Below are positions 26,395 through 35,521 of a stretch of DNA of 64,000 nt, in pieces. Every line of letters begins with the position of its first letter. The stretch's first letter is position 1. A program made the position numbers and the translations under genes. The notes under the pieces were generated by a model. The model saw only the letters and a program-made list of their open reading frames with translations, was not told the origin of the DNA and searched no databases. This DNA comes from a virus, in IMG/VR virus record IMGVR_UViG_3300032523_001141, positions 55,991 to 119,990 of that record, one strand, 5' to 3'.

Positions 26395-26475
26395 AGCCAC
26401 CTCCATGCGGCATTTGCGCTATTCGGAAACAGATAACTGATAATTTACCTGTATTTGACTTTGCGATCCACTGTT

Positions 26476-28356
26476 TTATGGTTGCGATTGCCATCCGGCA
26501 GTCGCGCCGGACAGGCCAAACGTCTCTCCACGAGCCAAAGTAGGCACAAAACTGCTACCAGCCGTGTCGCTCACGCCGCCGCGATGAGTAGCATTTAATA
26601 AGCTTTTTTGCTGATACGAGCCCATCATGCGCGTCATCCAGTCCGGGTCTGTAGCAACGCTTGCCATACCCCGCACCATCTCTGGCTCAAAAGGTGGCGG
26701 CTCTTTGTGGGCTTCAATGTCTTTGATGCCGTATTTGTCAAAGTTGTCTAAAACAGATTTGCCAATTTTAGTGCCAATTGAGTAATGCAGCACCGGCTTT
26801 TCTAAATAATGTCCAGTTAGGCTTTTTGGGTTACCGTGTACGCTCCCGGTTCTCGGCTGCCATGACCGCTCCAGCATAGAATACGGCACAATATCGTCTG
26901 GCACATAATCGCCGTATTCGTCGGTCAACCGGACATGATTAATGAGTCCGCGAGATAACAATTCAATGTTACGCCGATGTCCAGTGATTCCGCTATTACC
27001 TAGTACTTGCCTCATAGCCTGTACGAAATAACGGCGGCCCTCTCCGACTCCTTTGTATTTGACTATTTCGGCCGGGCTGGGCATACCCTCTGACAACACG
27101 TCACCGGCTTCAAGTACATCGCCTTTTTTCACCTTAAGCGCCACGTCTGTCGGCACGTAATGTTCTTTTCCGGCAACAATCACGTAATGGCCGCCTTGTG
27201 GCGCCAGCCGAATATCTTGCACTGCACCGTCTAATTGAGAGTGGGTGGCGCCACTGGGGTATTTTTCCGGCACCTGCACTAAAGCATTAAGCGCTTTAAA
27301 TCCAGAAATAGCGCCAGCTCCGCCTACGCCGCCAGAGTGCTTAGAAGAAATCTGGCTTTGTGTAACTGGCTCAGCTAATGCTTGGGCGGCGGCAATTCCA
27401 ACATAATCACCAATCGGCGGTAACCGGTTCTTTTCGCGGTATCCGACATCCTTAGAGTACACACCGCCGTCGGCTGGCCCGCCTACTGCGGGGCTACGCA
27501 CTAGTATGTCTTTAATGTCAAGTTGCTTTAGGTCTTTTAATATTTTTGGCGTAAGCACCGTGTTCCGTTTGTACGGCCCGGAGGCTCTGGCCAGTAGCGC
27601 ACCTTCGTTGTCTACATCGTCAACGTCCGACGGAAAGCCGCGATTATCGGCGCCGGCCAGTAACTCAGGCTGATCCTCATCATCAGACGTGACGAGCAAC
27701 CTGTGATTCATTTGCGTTAACTGTTTGGCAAAAAATCCAGCGTCAGACGTCGCAGTTTTTAAGTCCATCAAACCTTTGCGCGTGCCGAACGCCCCAGCAA
27801 AATACTCCACCGGACGCAAGCCCTGACTGTAGCCGTGCATCACCGGAATTGGAATTGGTTGGTTGCGATGATCTACGTACTGCATGTCGGCGCCAAGAAT
27901 GCTATTAAGCTGAAATTTATTTCCCTTAACGCCAGACGACACTTGATGAAAGAGCGGGTTATCTTGCTCTTCAGCGTCTTTGTAAACAATGTCGATAAGT
28001 TCTTTTTGAGCCTGCGACGATAACTCAAGTATTTTAAGGTTCCGAGATTTGTCGTCGAGGCTAGCGTCGCTCAGCACGCCGCGCAGCTTTTGTTTAATTT
28101 CTTGTTGCTTTTTTTGCGCAACAATCGACGTGGTGATGGCGTCTAAACCGACGGACATACCGTTTGTCGTGTACGCAGTTTCAGCGCCGATATCTTGCAT
28201 CTGCTTCATGACCTCGCGGTACTTGTCTGGGTACCGCGTGGCCAGATCAGTAGCGAGTCCAGTCACGTTTTTCTTCGTCAGGACGCGATTGTAGTCTCGC
28301 ATGTCCGCGGGAAGCGCGCTATTTATCAGAAGTTGTCCAAGCGTTGTTTTTAACAT
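26476..28356 (-). CDS. DNA-dependent RNA polymerase beta-prime, C-terminal half
   Basis: 626 residues that match bacterial beta-prime from about its midpoint to its end. Residues 3-72 (TTLGQLLINSALP, GMSVGLDAI) match the segment after the active-site barrel. Residues 140-160 (SSGVKGNKFQL, NSILGADM) match the bridge-helix region. YFAGAFGTRKGL, then MDLKTATSDAGF (to about 208), match the trigger loop. Later EPVTQSQISSKHSGG matches the EPGTQLTMRTFHTGG element. The C-terminus RNIELLSRGLINHVRLTD matches the final beta-prime domain. It must assemble with the separate 1482-residue beta/beta-prime-N chain to form a catalytic centre. The start directly follows the stop of an 80-residue gene, with a weak ribosome binding site. 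Confidence 0.9.
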   Translation of the reverse strand: MLKTTLGQLLINSALPADMRDYNRVLTKKNVTGLATDLATRYPDKYREVMKQMQDIGAETAYTTNGMSVGLDAITTSIVAQKKQQEIKQKLRGVLSDASLDDKSRNLKILELSSQAQKELIDIVYKDAEEQDNPLFHQVSSGVKGNKFQLNSILGADMQYVDHRNQPIPIPVMHGYSQGLRPVEYFAGAFGTRKGLMDLKTATSDAGFFAKQLTQMNHRLLVTSDDEDQPELLAGADNRGFPSDVDDVDNEGALLARASGPYKRNTVLTPKILKDLKQLDIKDILVRSPAVGGPADGGVYSKDVGYREKNRLPPIGDYVGIAAAQALAEPVTQSQISSKHSGGVGGAGAISGFKALNALVQVPEKYPSGATHSQLDGAVQDIRLAPQGGHYVIVAGKEHYVPTDVALKVKKGDVLEAGDVLSEGMPSPAEIVKYKGVGEGRRYFVQAMRQVLGNSGITGHRRNIELLSRGLINHVRLTDEYGDYVPDDIVPYSMLERSWQPRTGSVHGNPKSLTGHYLEKPVLHYSIGTKIGKSVLDNFDKYGIKDIEAHKEPPPFEPEMVRGMASVATDPDWMTRMMGSYQQKSLLNATHRGGVSDTAGSSFVPTLARGETFGLSGATAGWQSQP

Positions 28357-28357
28357 T

Positions 28358-28600
28358 TCACAACAAGCTCTTTGTTTCTTCTATTGATTTTGGCTTAACG
28401 TCGTGTACTGTTGTAACTTTATCAAAACCTAACGCTTTAAGAACGGCAGCAAAATTACTGTCGCCCGCCTGCGCCGTTACAATCGCGCCGTTATCGACTT
28501 CTACCGCTACGTACAGAATATTTCCAAAACGATCTTCAACGATAACGCTATGCGCGTCAGTAACACTTGGTTGAAGATAGTGCTGCGTTTTAACGAGCAT
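28358..28600 (-). CDS. Small protein between RNA polymerase halves, 80 aa
   Basis: Starts at the ATG at 28600, overlapping the upstream gene by 11 bases, and ends one base before the beta-prime C-terminal gene. Two beta strands (AHSVIVEDRFGNILYVAVEV) are followed by a helix and a short C-terminal acidic/basic tail (FAAVLKALGFDKVTTVH). No family recognised. Conserved linkage would suggest a polymerase-associated factor, but a passive linked gene is equally possible. Confidence 0.55.
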   Translation of the reverse strand: MLVKTQHYLQPSVTDAHSVIVEDRFGNILYVAVEVDNGAIVTAQAGDSNFAAVLKALGFDKVTTVHDVKPKSIEETKSLL

Positions 28601-29300
28601 TCCGCATCAAGCTCCTGTACAGCGCTGAAGCTGCGGCTGCTGAAACTTGTAAGTTAATTTGCTGCGCTTCTGTACGCGCAACCGGGTCACCGATATACGA
28701 AGCCGATTTCGTCGAGTCGTCAACCTGCCACCAAGCGGCTTTCTCGGGCGGGATCGGGGCTACTGCGCCGCCGTTTTGCGTGGGGTCTTGCCCGGCGTAC
28801 ACATCCGGCGGCAATTGCCCACCGGCGGAGGGATCGGCTGCGGCCGTAGGCGCGTTAGCAGCGCCCGGCAAAGCTGACTCAACTGACGGCGCGCTGGTCG
28901 AGCCCGGCGGGAGAACAATCGCCTCAGGCGGTAATTGCACGCCCATTGCATTCATGATCGCCGTAAGCTGCTGCTGCATGTTGTACATGCGGTAATCAAT
29001 CATTTGCATCATTTGTTCCGGCTTAAGTTTTTGCTGCGCGCCAGCAGGTGCGGCGGCGGGGGCCGGAGCAGGAGCCGGTGCGGGGGCAGGGGCCGGTGCG
29101 GGGGCGCCAGCGCCCATACCCATGTCCATAGGAGCAGCGGCCATCGCGGCCATCGGGTCAGCGCCCATAGCAGCCGGATCCATCGGGGGCGCTCCCATAC
29201 CGCCCATGGCGGCAGGATCAGCCGAAGGTGGTGGTACGGCGGCAGCTTTTTGCATGGTCGCGCGGGCAAGGCGCAAAAGTTCGTAATTGATCATGGACAT
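28590..29300 (-). CDS. Met/Pro/Ala-rich low-complexity protein between RNA polymerase halves
   Basis: 236 residues, starting at the ATG at 29300 (or the second ATG six bases later) with AAGGAG upstream. The first half is highly repetitive: MGAPPMDPAAMG-type units, then a run of about ten Ala-Pro dipeptides. A predicted helix (PEQMMQMIDYRMYNMQQQL) follows, and a C-terminal helical region NLQVSAAAASALYRSLMRNAR. The helix and C-terminus could be interaction modules on a flexible linker. It lies 24 bases after the beta/beta-prime-N gene. Function unknown. Confidence 0.55.
   Translation of the reverse strand: MSMINYELLRLARATMQKAAAVPPPSADPAAMGGMGAPPMDPAAMGADPMAAMAAAPMDMGMGAGAPAPAPAPAPAPAPAPAAAPAGAQQKLKPEQMMQMIDYRMYNMQQQLTAIMNAMGVQLPPEAIVLPPGSTSAPSVESALPGAANAPTAAADPSAGGQLPPDVYAGQDPTQNGGAVAPIPPEKAAWWQVDDSTKSASYIGDPVARTEAQQINLQVSAAAASALYRSLMRNAR
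29048..29108 (-). repeat. Ala-Pro dipeptide-coding repeat
   Basis: A 6-base imperfect tandem repeat (ggcgcc/ggagcc types on the plus strand) encodes about ten consecutive Ala-Pro units in the low-complexity protein between the RNA polymerase halves. Such repeats change length easily by slippage. Confidence 0.75.
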
Positions 29301-29323
29301 GAAAATCTCCTTGTTTGGTGGCC

Positions 29324-32300
29324 CTAATCATTCTCCACAATATGTACCGGCGTGTCGACCTCAATATCACCACGCCGATAAGCGGCAATGGCATCTTTGG
29401 CGGATTTAAAGACTCGCGCGGGCGACTTCTTGTTAATCCGGTTGGAAGCAACATACAGGCCAGATTGTAATTCAGCTACTGGGGTGTAATGACCCTTAAA
29501 CGTTGACGCCGCAAATAAATTACGACTTGGCAGCATTTTTTCAGCGGCTTCTCGGCCGGCTGCGTCAGTGCTAGGCACATGGAATTGCATGGCGTCGCCA
29601 TCGAAGTCAGCGCCGAAACCATTGGTTACAAGCGGGCTCACTTCCATTGTTTTGTTTTTAGTAAGACGCGGATAAAACGCCATTATGCCGTAACGGTGCA
29701 GTACCGGCGCGCGATTAATAATAATTGGCCGAGAATTCATTTGCTGGTTTAATTCACCGCGGGCCATATTGTTTTTGTCGTCAAACGACTTAATTGCTTC
29801 CATGCGCGGTAACCCCCGACGCACCAGCCCGCGCACAATAAACGGCTTATAAATTTCCCACGCTTTTTCTTCGGGGAGGGCAACCTGATCCATATCCAAA
29901 TCAGGATTAGGCGTAATTACAGCTCGACCAACAAGATCCACAGTTGAACTAAGAAGTTTGCGCTGCACAGTGCCGTACTTTGGCGAGCTTCCAAAAATCT
30001 GCGATAAAAAGCCGCGCACTCGTCGCTCGACGTTCTTGGCCTGCACAGGGTCGCCCATGCCCGTGACGCCCTTCATTGCGTCGTATAGTCCCAGGCGTTC
30101 GTTGCCGACTTCAGTAAATACGCCAGCAGAATCTTTTAATACAGAGTTTGCGTCGAGCAGTTCTTTGTACAGATAATTTGCGTCGGCAACGAGCGGTAGT
30201 TTTTTCTGCCCCATCGTCGAGACGGGCCGGAACGCTGGCGGTATTACCGGCATCTTGGTCAGCATCCACTCCTCGGGATGTGTGCCAGTCTTTTCTGAAG
30301 TTTTTAAAAACGCTAGTTTTCGAACGGCGGCATCCCGCGCGACCTTGCGGCCGGACTGAATATCTTGACGCGCCTGCTCTATAGCTTTAGGCACATTAAT
30401 ACGCTTTAGCGCGTTCTTAATAGCCATTGGGCCGGTTTCGTCATTAAGCTTCTCTTGTCCGGCTAAGATATCTCTGAACTTTTTCTCGGTAAGCCCAAGA
30501 GTGCGCCTAATCGGTTCTTCCATAACCGGATTTGGCATAGGCTCGTGCAGAGTGATCTTAGCCCAACGATTACCGTTATGGCCGCCAGTAAGCCCTTCGT
30601 CAAAAAGCCCGCCGGTCTTGGGGCGCAGGCCAGATTTCCAATCAACTGTATCGGCGTTCTGTATTTCGCGGTCGCCCGTAAGCTTGTCAATTTCTTTGTC
30701 AGTCAACGCCATGATGTGCGTCTTTGTGCCTTCGCGGACGGTGGTAATACCTGCACCCCGAAGCTGCTCAACAAATTTTGTGTAAACTTGCGGAATCTTT
30801 GGAAGCGGCGGCGTATAGCCCGCCATTACCTGCGACCAATATTCTGGATTAGCTTGCCCGCGCACCATTTTGGCGTCGCGAATAACCTGCCCAGCGCCGT
30901 GCGAAAGCAAAGCACCCAGATCGAGCATGCCGATGCGCTTAGCGCCTTCAGGCCCGCCCTTGGCTGGCGTGCCTTCAGCCGTGTATCCGCCAGTAGACCG
31001 GCCCTGCGCTTTGCTTTCGCTCGTGTGGTGCAATTTCATGAAGAAACGATTACCAGTAAGCACGCCTTTAATTTTGCGCCCAGTCTCGGGGTCAGTAACG
31101 TCCTCGAGATCCGTAAGTTGATGTTTTCGTAATTCTGCTTTTGCAAAAGCAATAAGATCAGTCTGGTCGTCAAAGTCTTTAATCTTGAACGGCTGCCCAG
31201 TTTTTTCAGCTACTTTACCGAGCGCTGCTTCTACGATCTGAGACGGATTAATTCGGCTGGCTAAACCGAGCGGGCTGACAAGCACCTCTATTGGCCGGCC
31301 TTGCGCATCCTGCGGCATTTGATCGTCAGCAATAATGCCAGCCACGACGCCCTTGTCGCCGAAGCGCCCGGTGAGTTTGTCGCCTACTTCCATCTGCGCT
31401 TTGCTTTTAACAATTGCGCTGTACCCCTTTTTTGTTTTAGCGATGTCAGTGACGACGCCCGGGGAGTGGTGATCCCAAGTAACAGAGTCATTAGTGAAGT
31501 TAGCCGACTTGCCGCGAAACACCTGCCCGTATGTGGTTTCCCGCGCTTTGCTCACGAGAATAAGCGGGTCGCCGTACGTGACAACAGCGCCTTTTTTGAT
31601 TACGCCATTATCGTCAAAGTTATCTAAAGTTTTTTTGTCATACTCACTTGGGAACAAGCTAACAAATTTCTTCTTGTCTATGTGCGTGTTGTCGTCCGCG
31701 TCGGCTTCGTGCTGATACATGTGCTCAGATGTCAGGCGCTTTGCTGCAGACTCAGATATCACCACTGAGTCGTCGTACACAAGCCCGCGGAACGGCAAGT
31801 AACCTACGCGCATATTTAAACCAAGCGCCGCAGTGCCGTTCTTGTCTGTAAAATTTGACTGCGCAATAAGCTGGCCGGGTTTAACTGTATCGCCGGGTTT
31901 TACAGCTGCTGTTTGTGTCCAGAAAGTTTTTCGATTAAACGGCGCGTCATTGTAAAGCTCAACTGTTTTTTGCTCACCGTCTTTGTTGCGTAAAACAATC
32001 TCGTCTGGCGTAACAGATACAACCTGCGAAAGTTCGTCGGCGTATGCGGCACCCATGCTCTTGCCCATATCGTCTTCGTACGAGCGCGATGGATCGTCGG
32101 CGATAGCTGATTGAATAAACGGCGATTCAGCGTTGACAAGGGGCAGCGCCTGCGTAAACATGCGCGAACCCATGATAACGCGGTGACCTTTCATCATGGA
32201 TTTGAGCGGCACCATATTAGACAACATCGAGAAAGACGCATCCATATTTGGAGCCATGTACTGCGCTTGATCGCGCGGAATGTATTTCATTTTGCCGTTA

Positions 32301-33772
32301 ACAATTGCGGCCACGGTTGGGAGGTCGCTTTTATCCTCGCCCGGGAACACAAGCGGCATATCAGCAATGTCCTGCGGCGACTTGTACTCAAGCTCGCCTG
32401 TCTTCAGATTCTTCACTTTCATGTATATTTTGCCATCAGAGCCTTTTACAGCACCGCGGGCGAACCGCATGTCTACACCTACTTTTCCAGACTCCGGCGT
32501 GCGGAGATAATCTACAAACCCGAAGTGACTCGGCTGCACGCTGCGCGATTCTTGCGGCACGGCGTCAAGCGAGCTAATGCCACCTTCGCCTAATCTGGTA
32601 ACCCGCGTTTGATGGTCGTAAATTTCCGCCGGATTAATTTCTTCGAGACTAGACCCGAGACCGCTACCAATAAGCGCAGCCACAATCGCTTTATTAAACG
32701 CACCAGTCGGTACATGATCGAGTGTTTTCTTCGCCGTGGCTTTCCATAGCAGTTGCCGCAGCATGGCCCTATCTTTTGAGAAGCGTTCAGCAATTAAATC
32801 TTCAGGGCCAAGGACTTGTTGAAAAGCCATGCTGTCGCGGTCGTCTGATTCGGTCTCTTTCCGGTTTACGGCAATCAGCTTCTTCGTGATCTTGAGGATG
32901 GCGTCAGGCGTTAAATTTTTGATAGGCTCGCCAAGCGTGCGCTTTGTCACCTCGGGATCCATCTCCATTTTTAAAAACTCGTCGGCGATGGCTTTTTGTT
33001 TTCCTGGGGCGTCAATGCCGGGTATGGCTTTGTAGACAAGCCGGCTATACAGCTTGTCGAGCGTGCCGGCGTCGCCCTTTTCCATATTCACAGCGGTGAG
33101 CTCGTTGCCCCACGCCTTGCGAATATCTTGCTCTGAAGTGCCTAGCGCTTTAAGCAGCGGCATAAGCGGAATCTGCGCTTGGCCAATATTGATCTTGAAT
33201 ACGCCCGTTTTAGGGTCAAGATAATATCGGTGCATTCGGCCTTTTCCGGGAAGCACATTTACATGCGCTTCAAGTTCGCCGTTGTCTTTTTCGCGGGTGT
33301 ATACGCCCGGGCGAAGTCGCATCTGATGGGCCAGCGTGTACTCCACGCCATTATGCACAAACGTACCAGCGTCGGTCATATACGGCACATTAGCCAACGT
33401 TGACCGCTTTTGCGCAATAACCGCGCCTGTTTTGTTGTCCGTTAGATTCCACGTACCGCGCAATTTTCGCGCGAGGGAGCCGTGAGAGAGCACAGCCTGC
33501 TTGTGATCTTTTTTCGTAAAACGCTCGGGGCCTTCGTAACCTACCTCGCCAAGGCTGAGCGTATACAGATCGTTCTGGACAGGTTTAATACCGCGGGCTT
33601 GAGTCGCCGCAGTATCAAAAATATCTTCTCGAGTAAAAACGGGCTCGAACGGCGCTACGCCAATTGCAGACTGCTGCGATTGCTGAAAGATATTTTGGCG
33701 TAACGCGTTAACGTCGCCAAATTCTCGGGCTTGCGGCCCTAAGATCGAGTTTGACTGTTCGGGAAGTGGCAT
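29324..33772 (-). CDS. DNA-dependent RNA polymerase: beta fused to N-terminal half of beta-prime
   Basis: 1482 residues in one frame. Beta features come first: LGEGGISSLDAVPQESRSVQ (394-413) then PSHFGFVDY match the conserved fork region; GLNMRVGYLPFRGLVYDDSV (651-670) and ISESAAKRL follow; then GDKLTGRFGDKGVV (797-810) with the two active-site lysines. Without a stop, beta-prime N-terminal features follow: VDLVGRAVI, INRAPVLHRYGIMAF and the catalytic GADFDGDAMQFHVP (about 1387-1400), whose three aspartates bind magnesium. The chain ends shortly after, where beta-prime continues in a separate gene. The fused length is well below the sum of bacterial beta plus half of beta-prime, so many lineage inserts are absent. 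No alpha, omega or sigma gene was recognised here. Confidence 0.93.
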   Translation of the reverse strand: MPLPEQSNSILGPQAREFGDVNALRQNIFQQSQQSAIGVAPFEPVFTREDIFDTAATQARGIKPVQNDLYTLSLGEVGYEGPERFTKKDHKQAVLSHGSLARKLRGTWNLTDNKTGAVIAQKRSTLANVPYMTDAGTFVHNGVEYTLAHQMRLRPGVYTREKDNGELEAHVNVLPGKGRMHRYYLDPKTGVFKINIGQAQIPLMPLLKALGTSEQDIRKAWGNELTAVNMEKGDAGTLDKLYSRLVYKAIPGIDAPGKQKAIADEFLKMEMDPEVTKRTLGEPIKNLTPDAILKITKKLIAVNRKETESDDRDSMAFQQVLGPEDLIAERFSKDRAMLRQLLWKATAKKTLDHVPTGAFNKAIVAALIGSGLGSSLEEINPAEIYDHQTRVTRLGEGGISSLDAVPQESRSVQPSHFGFVDYLRTPESGKVGVDMRFARGAVKGSDGKIYMKVKNLKTGELEYKSPQDIADMPLVFPGEDKSDLPTVAAIVNGKMKYIPRDQAQYMAPNMDASFSMLSNMVPLKSMMKGHRVIMGSRMFTQALPLVNAESPFIQSAIADDPSRSYEDDMGKSMGAAYADELSQVVSVTPDEIVLRNKDGEQKTVELYNDAPFNRKTFWTQTAAVKPGDTVKPGQLIAQSNFTDKNGTAALGLNMRVGYLPFRGLVYDDSVVISESAAKRLTSEHMYQHEADADDNTHIDKKKFVSLFPSEYDKKTLDNFDDNGVIKKGAVVTYGDPLILVSKARETTYGQVFRGKSANFTNDSVTWDHHSPGVVTDIAKTKKGYSAIVKSKAQMEVGDKLTGRFGDKGVVAGIIADDQMPQDAQGRPIEVLVSPLGLASRINPSQIVEAALGKVAEKTGQPFKIKDFDDQTDLIAFAKAELRKHQLTDLEDVTDPETGRKIKGVLTGNRFFMKLHHTSESKAQGRSTGGYTAEGTPAKGGPEGAKRIGMLDLGALLSHGAGQVIRDAKMVRGQANPEYWSQVMAGYTPPLPKIPQVYTKFVEQLRGAGITTVREGTKTHIMALTDKEIDKLTGDREIQNADTVDWKSGLRPKTGGLFDEGLTGGHNGNRWAKITLHEPMPNPVMEEPIRRTLGLTEKKFRDILAGQEKLNDETGPMAIKNALKRINVPKAIEQARQDIQSGRKVARDAAVRKLAFLKTSEKTGTHPEEWMLTKMPVIPPAFRPVSTMGQKKLPLVADANYLYKELLDANSVLKDSAGVFTEVGNERLGLYDAMKGVTGMGDPVQAKNVERRVRGFLSQIFGSSPKYGTVQRKLLSSTVDLVGRAVITPNPDLDMDQVALPEEKAWEIYKPFIVRGLVRRGLPRMEAIKSFDDKNNMARGELNQQMNSRPIIINRAPVLHRYGIMAFYPRLTKNKTMEVSPLVTNGFGADFDGDAMQFHVPSTDAAGREAAEKMLPSRNLFAASTFKGHYTPVAELQSGLYVASNRINKKSPARVFKSAKDAIAAYRRGDIEVDTPVHIVEND

Positions 33773-33789
33773 AGTAGCGGCTCATCGAG

Positions 33790-34755
33790 TTAGTCAGCGA
33801 TTTGCTTAATAGCCGCAATTTGTTCCGGGTCAACATAAATTGGCGCTGCCCCGGCAATGCGCGCTCGTGCTTTCTGTGCACGCGATACAGCCTTATCTCG
33901 GCTGCGTTCACGCGTCCAGTCGTATGTCATTTTCCCAGACAGCGCGCCAAGCCCAAGCGTCGACATTACGTACGCATTCCAAACAGCCGGATACTGCCGC
34001 ATAATGTCAAACGGAAGCTTGGCCAGGGCGGTGCCGCCGGCCGCCGCGGCCGGCATTACAGCTTTTGCGGCGCCAGAAACCGCGGTAAGCGGGCCTGAAA
34101 ATGTGCTACCGATAGCAGTTAAAAGCGGATTATCGGCTTGCTTTGTAACTTCGGCAAATTTATTAAACGCCGCATCAAGCGCAGCGGCTTTACGCCCGAT
34201 TAACGCGCGCTGATATTCTTTCTTTGCGGCGTCAACTTGGTCGTTCAGTTCGTCTTTTTTCTTTTGAGCTATAATAGCATTCATAAGCGACGAACCGCCG
34301 TAAATGCCGAGGCCGGTGGTCGCGACTAGCGCGGCGGCTCGGGCCGCACCGCGGTCGGCTGGATTGCTCAATACTTTATTGAGCAAATTACCGGGGGCGC
34401 TGCTAATAGTCTCTAAAATACCTGCTTCGGCGATCTTCTCGTCCTCGTCGATTGACTTAGAGCCCGGGCCAAACTTTGTGTATTTTTGTTTTGGCTTATT
34501 TATTCCGCTGAGTAAGTGATACAGCTTTGCGCCGCCCAGCCCTAGCCCCGCACCGGCAAGCGTGTACTTCAACAGGTCGGGTCCAAGCACCGCGGCCGAG
34601 GCGGCGTCCGACTTCGCTGCCGCGCGGGCGGCGATAGCGGCGGCGTTTTGCTCAGTAGCGCCATTCGGCATTGAGCCGCCCAAGGCGTAATCAAGCCCCG
34701 AACTCAGCGGGTCTGTAACGTATTGAGTGAGCCAGCTAGCTTTTTTTGTTGTCAT
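33790..34755 (-). CDS. Glycine-zipper/membrane-associated protein, 321 aa
   Basis: Starts at the ATG at 34755, which shares an A with the upstream stop (TAATG). Hydrophobic glycine-rich segments LLKYTLAGAGLGLGGAKLYHL, ALVATTGLGIYGGSSLMNAII and AVMPAAAAGGTALAKLPF alternate with charged helices (KKKDELNDQVDAAKKEYQ). The gene lies directly upstream of the polymerase genes, with a 17-base gap. Architecture matches the other glycine-zipper proteins. Likely a membrane-interacting virion or injected protein; no family assigned. Confidence 0.5.
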   Translation of the reverse strand: MTTKKASWLTQYVTDPLSSGLDYALGGSMPNGATEQNAAAIAARAAAKSDAASAAVLGPDLLKYTLAGAGLGLGGAKLYHLLSGINKPKQKYTKFGPGSKSIDEDEKIAEAGILETISSAPGNLLNKVLSNPADRGAARAAALVATTGLGIYGGSSLMNAIIAQKKKDELNDQVDAAKKEYQRALIGRKAAALDAAFNKFAEVTKQADNPLLTAIGSTFSGPLTAVSGAAKAVMPAAAAGGTALAKLPFDIMRQYPAVWNAYVMSTLGLGALSGKMTYDWTRERSRDKAVSRAQKARARIAGAAPIYVDPEQIAAIKQIAD

Positions 34756-35105
34756 TATTGCACCTTTGGCGGCAACATGCCGTAAACTTGCGCCCACTCT
34801 ACCCAGACACGAAAATGCTTATGTTCGTCGTCCCAGTTGTCGTTGCGGCGTTGAAGTAAGTACCATCCATTAACTATTTTATCGTTTACGTCGTCAAATT
34901 CCGCTTTCTGCGCCGGATCCCATAATTCAAACATTTTGCTCTTAAAATCGAGGCGGAGATCGATATTCTCCATCTCTTCTTTTTTAAGATCGGGCGGCAG
35001 CGCATTTCCGCGGACAGGGTACCCGTCCACTGTTCCGGGCCAGTGCAGACGTTCGCCGCCATGCGACTCGCCACCGGTTTCGCCATAGTATTTTTTAAGG
35101 CTCAC
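34755..35105 (-). CDS. Hypothetical protein, 116 aa
   Basis: Compact, acidic and aromatic-rich: HWPGTVDGYPVRGNALPP, then charged helices LDFKSKMFELWDPAQKAEFDD, VNDKIVNGWYLLQ and HFRVWVEWAQVYGMLP. The Trp/Tyr-rich C-terminal helix looks like a protein interaction surface. Overlap with the downstream start (TAATG) indicates coupled translation with the glycine-zipper protein. Family not recognised. Confidence 0.55.
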   Translation of the reverse strand: MSLKKYYGETGGESHGGERLHWPGTVDGYPVRGNALPPDLKKEEMENIDLRLDFKSKMFELWDPAQKAEFDDVNDKIVNGWYLLQRRNDNWDDEHKHFRVWVEWAQVYGMLPPKVQ

Positions 35106-35107
35106 GA

Positions 35108-35521
35108 CTACCCACGCCCCAGCCGGTACTGCCGAACCTTTTTACGATTTTTAGCTTTATCCGCATAAAGCTTGTAGGTTGCGGCTAATTCTTGCGCTTT
35201 AAGCTCGTCGTCATCTAGTGCTGGCTCAAGCATTTTGGCGGTACCGTAACCAAGCCCCGCGCCACCAATAATTGACCCGGCGATCGGGACGGCCGTGATC
35301 ATCTGGAGAGCACCCGCTAAGGTTTTACCGGCACCGACGATCATGCCCGCCGCCGTCCCGCCGCCAATAGTCACGGGCGAGAGTTTAACTAACTCTGTAG
35401 CCCGTTTATTAAAACTAGCGACTTGATCCAGCCGCGCGTCGAGCTCGGCGCCAGTCAGCTTTTCTTCGGCGCATCGGGTCAAAAACCCGAGCTTAAACCC
35501 ATCCTGCGCTGTAATATCCAT
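35108..35521 (-). CDS. Small glycine-zipper protein, 137 aa
   Basis: Begins MDITAQDGFKLGFLTRCAEE. It then has a hydrophobic Gly/Ala segment (VTIGGGTAAGMIVGAGKTLAG) and a second one (ITAVPIAGSIIGGAGLGYGTA), followed by charged helices and a basic C-terminus (KNRKKVRQYRLGRG). The ATG at 35521 overlaps the preceding stop as TGATG. Two potential membrane spans with glycine zippers suggest a small membrane or injected virion protein. Confidence 0.5.
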   Translation of the reverse strand: MDITAQDGFKLGFLTRCAEEKLTGAELDARLDQVASFNKRATELVKLSPVTIGGGTAAGMIVGAGKTLAGALQMITAVPIAGSIIGGAGLGYGTAKMLEPALDDDELKAQELAATYKLYADKAKNRKKVRQYRLGRG

